This document shows, one piece after another, positions 63,741-64,000 of a stretch of 64,000 nucleotides of DNA. The DNA comes from Terebella lapidaria. Lineage: Eukaryota; Annelida; Polychaeta; Terebellida; Terebellidae. The number at the start of each line of letters is the position of its first letter. Within the stretch, counting starts at the first letter, position 1. The stretch lies in contig OX424570.1 of the NCBI GenBank assembly GCA_949152475.1, forward strand, positions 23,928,694 through 23,992,693. Direction: 5' to 3'. The position numbers were made by a program, and so were the translations under genes. The notes under the pieces were generated by a model. That model saw only the letters and a list, made by a program, of their open reading frames with translations. It made no database searches and was not told the DNA's origin.

Positions 63741-64000
63741 CTGAAATAAAAAACAACATGGCAAAATGGTTATTGTTGGCCAAAGAGTGATAATTCGGTC
63801 ATCGATCAAGAACACACAGTAGTCTGCTCATTAAAACAGCTAAGAAGAACAAGATTTTGTTCCCATGTGAAATTTAGCTTAGAAAATTCAGCTACGTACA
63901 CATTTGATTATCCCTGTTTTCAGTGTTGAACAATTTTACAATAAAATTCACTGAATTAGAGAGTGAATGGAAGCGAATACCGGTAAATATCTGATTAGTT
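63741..64000. other. Intron, nothing recognised
   Basis: The last 260 bases are AT-rich intron upstream of e1. The preceding exons are outside the window. Confidence 0.6.

Noticed and set aside
2840-63740. LRP1 or LRP1B identity
   Set aside because: The module order fits equally well, but propeller 7, LA3 of cluster III and LA8 of cluster IV read like LRP2.

Overview
The window is metazoan nuclear DNA: AT-rich, intron-dense, and packed with short DNA transposons and tandem-repeat-cored repeats. The repeat mix (a DIRS-like retroelement, elements with a tandem core followed by a GACG/GACGG microsatellite, a tRNA-derived SINE) suggests a marine invertebrate, possibly a mollusc or other lophotrochozoan. 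That placement is an inference; the gene call does not depend on it.

One host gene fills the window. It lies on the minus strand and enters and leaves the window incomplete. Sixty exons (called e1-e60 here, in transcript order from 63740 down to 2840) have AG/GT borders, and reading phase agrees across every junction. They encode about 3,090 residues without a stop. The order is: end of a YWTD beta-propeller; EGF; 8 LDL-receptor class A (LA) modules; 2 EGF; four propellers separated by EGFs; EGF; 10 LA; 2 EGF; one propeller; EGF; at least 8 LA. This order is shared by LRP1 and LRP2. Several stretches match LRP2 (megalin), as recalled from the human sequence, and not LRP1: '[11 protein letters not shown]', 'NVVALDVD', 'CPTRYPGG', and the odd LA module with '[10 protein letters not shown]'. 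The gene is therefore called LRP2. No second host gene was found on either strand.

Region by region: 1-2839 is a 31-bp minisatellite starting at the donor of e60. 2.8-6.5 kb holds LA cluster IV. 6.6-12.4 kb is one intron of nested elements: a hAT-like element with an R1 element inside, a TIR element with an R2 element inside, and a SINE. 12.5-15.9 kb holds propeller 7, with element R4a in one intron. 16.4-24.3 kb holds two EGFs, LA cluster III, and elements R2b, R3a and M1c. 24.7-27.8 kb holds propeller 6. 27.96-32.0 kb is a large R4 array. 32.2-40.6 kb holds propellers 5, 4 and part of 3, including a 60-bp repeat that copies a splice donor. 40.8-49.7 kb is a young DIRS-like fossil within an intron of propeller 3, itself carrying an R4 insertion. 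50-57.6 kb holds two EGFs and LA cluster II, with element R1b. 58.3-63.7 kb holds the end of propeller 2, with R1c and R3b in one intron.

The most unusual observation is that four of the 60 exons have their 3' end and splice donor caught up in a tandem repeat that extends into the intron. At e25 this gives nine consecutive strong donors spaced 60 bp apart, all in the same reading phase, so alternative donor choice could add 20-residue blocks to a beta-propeller.
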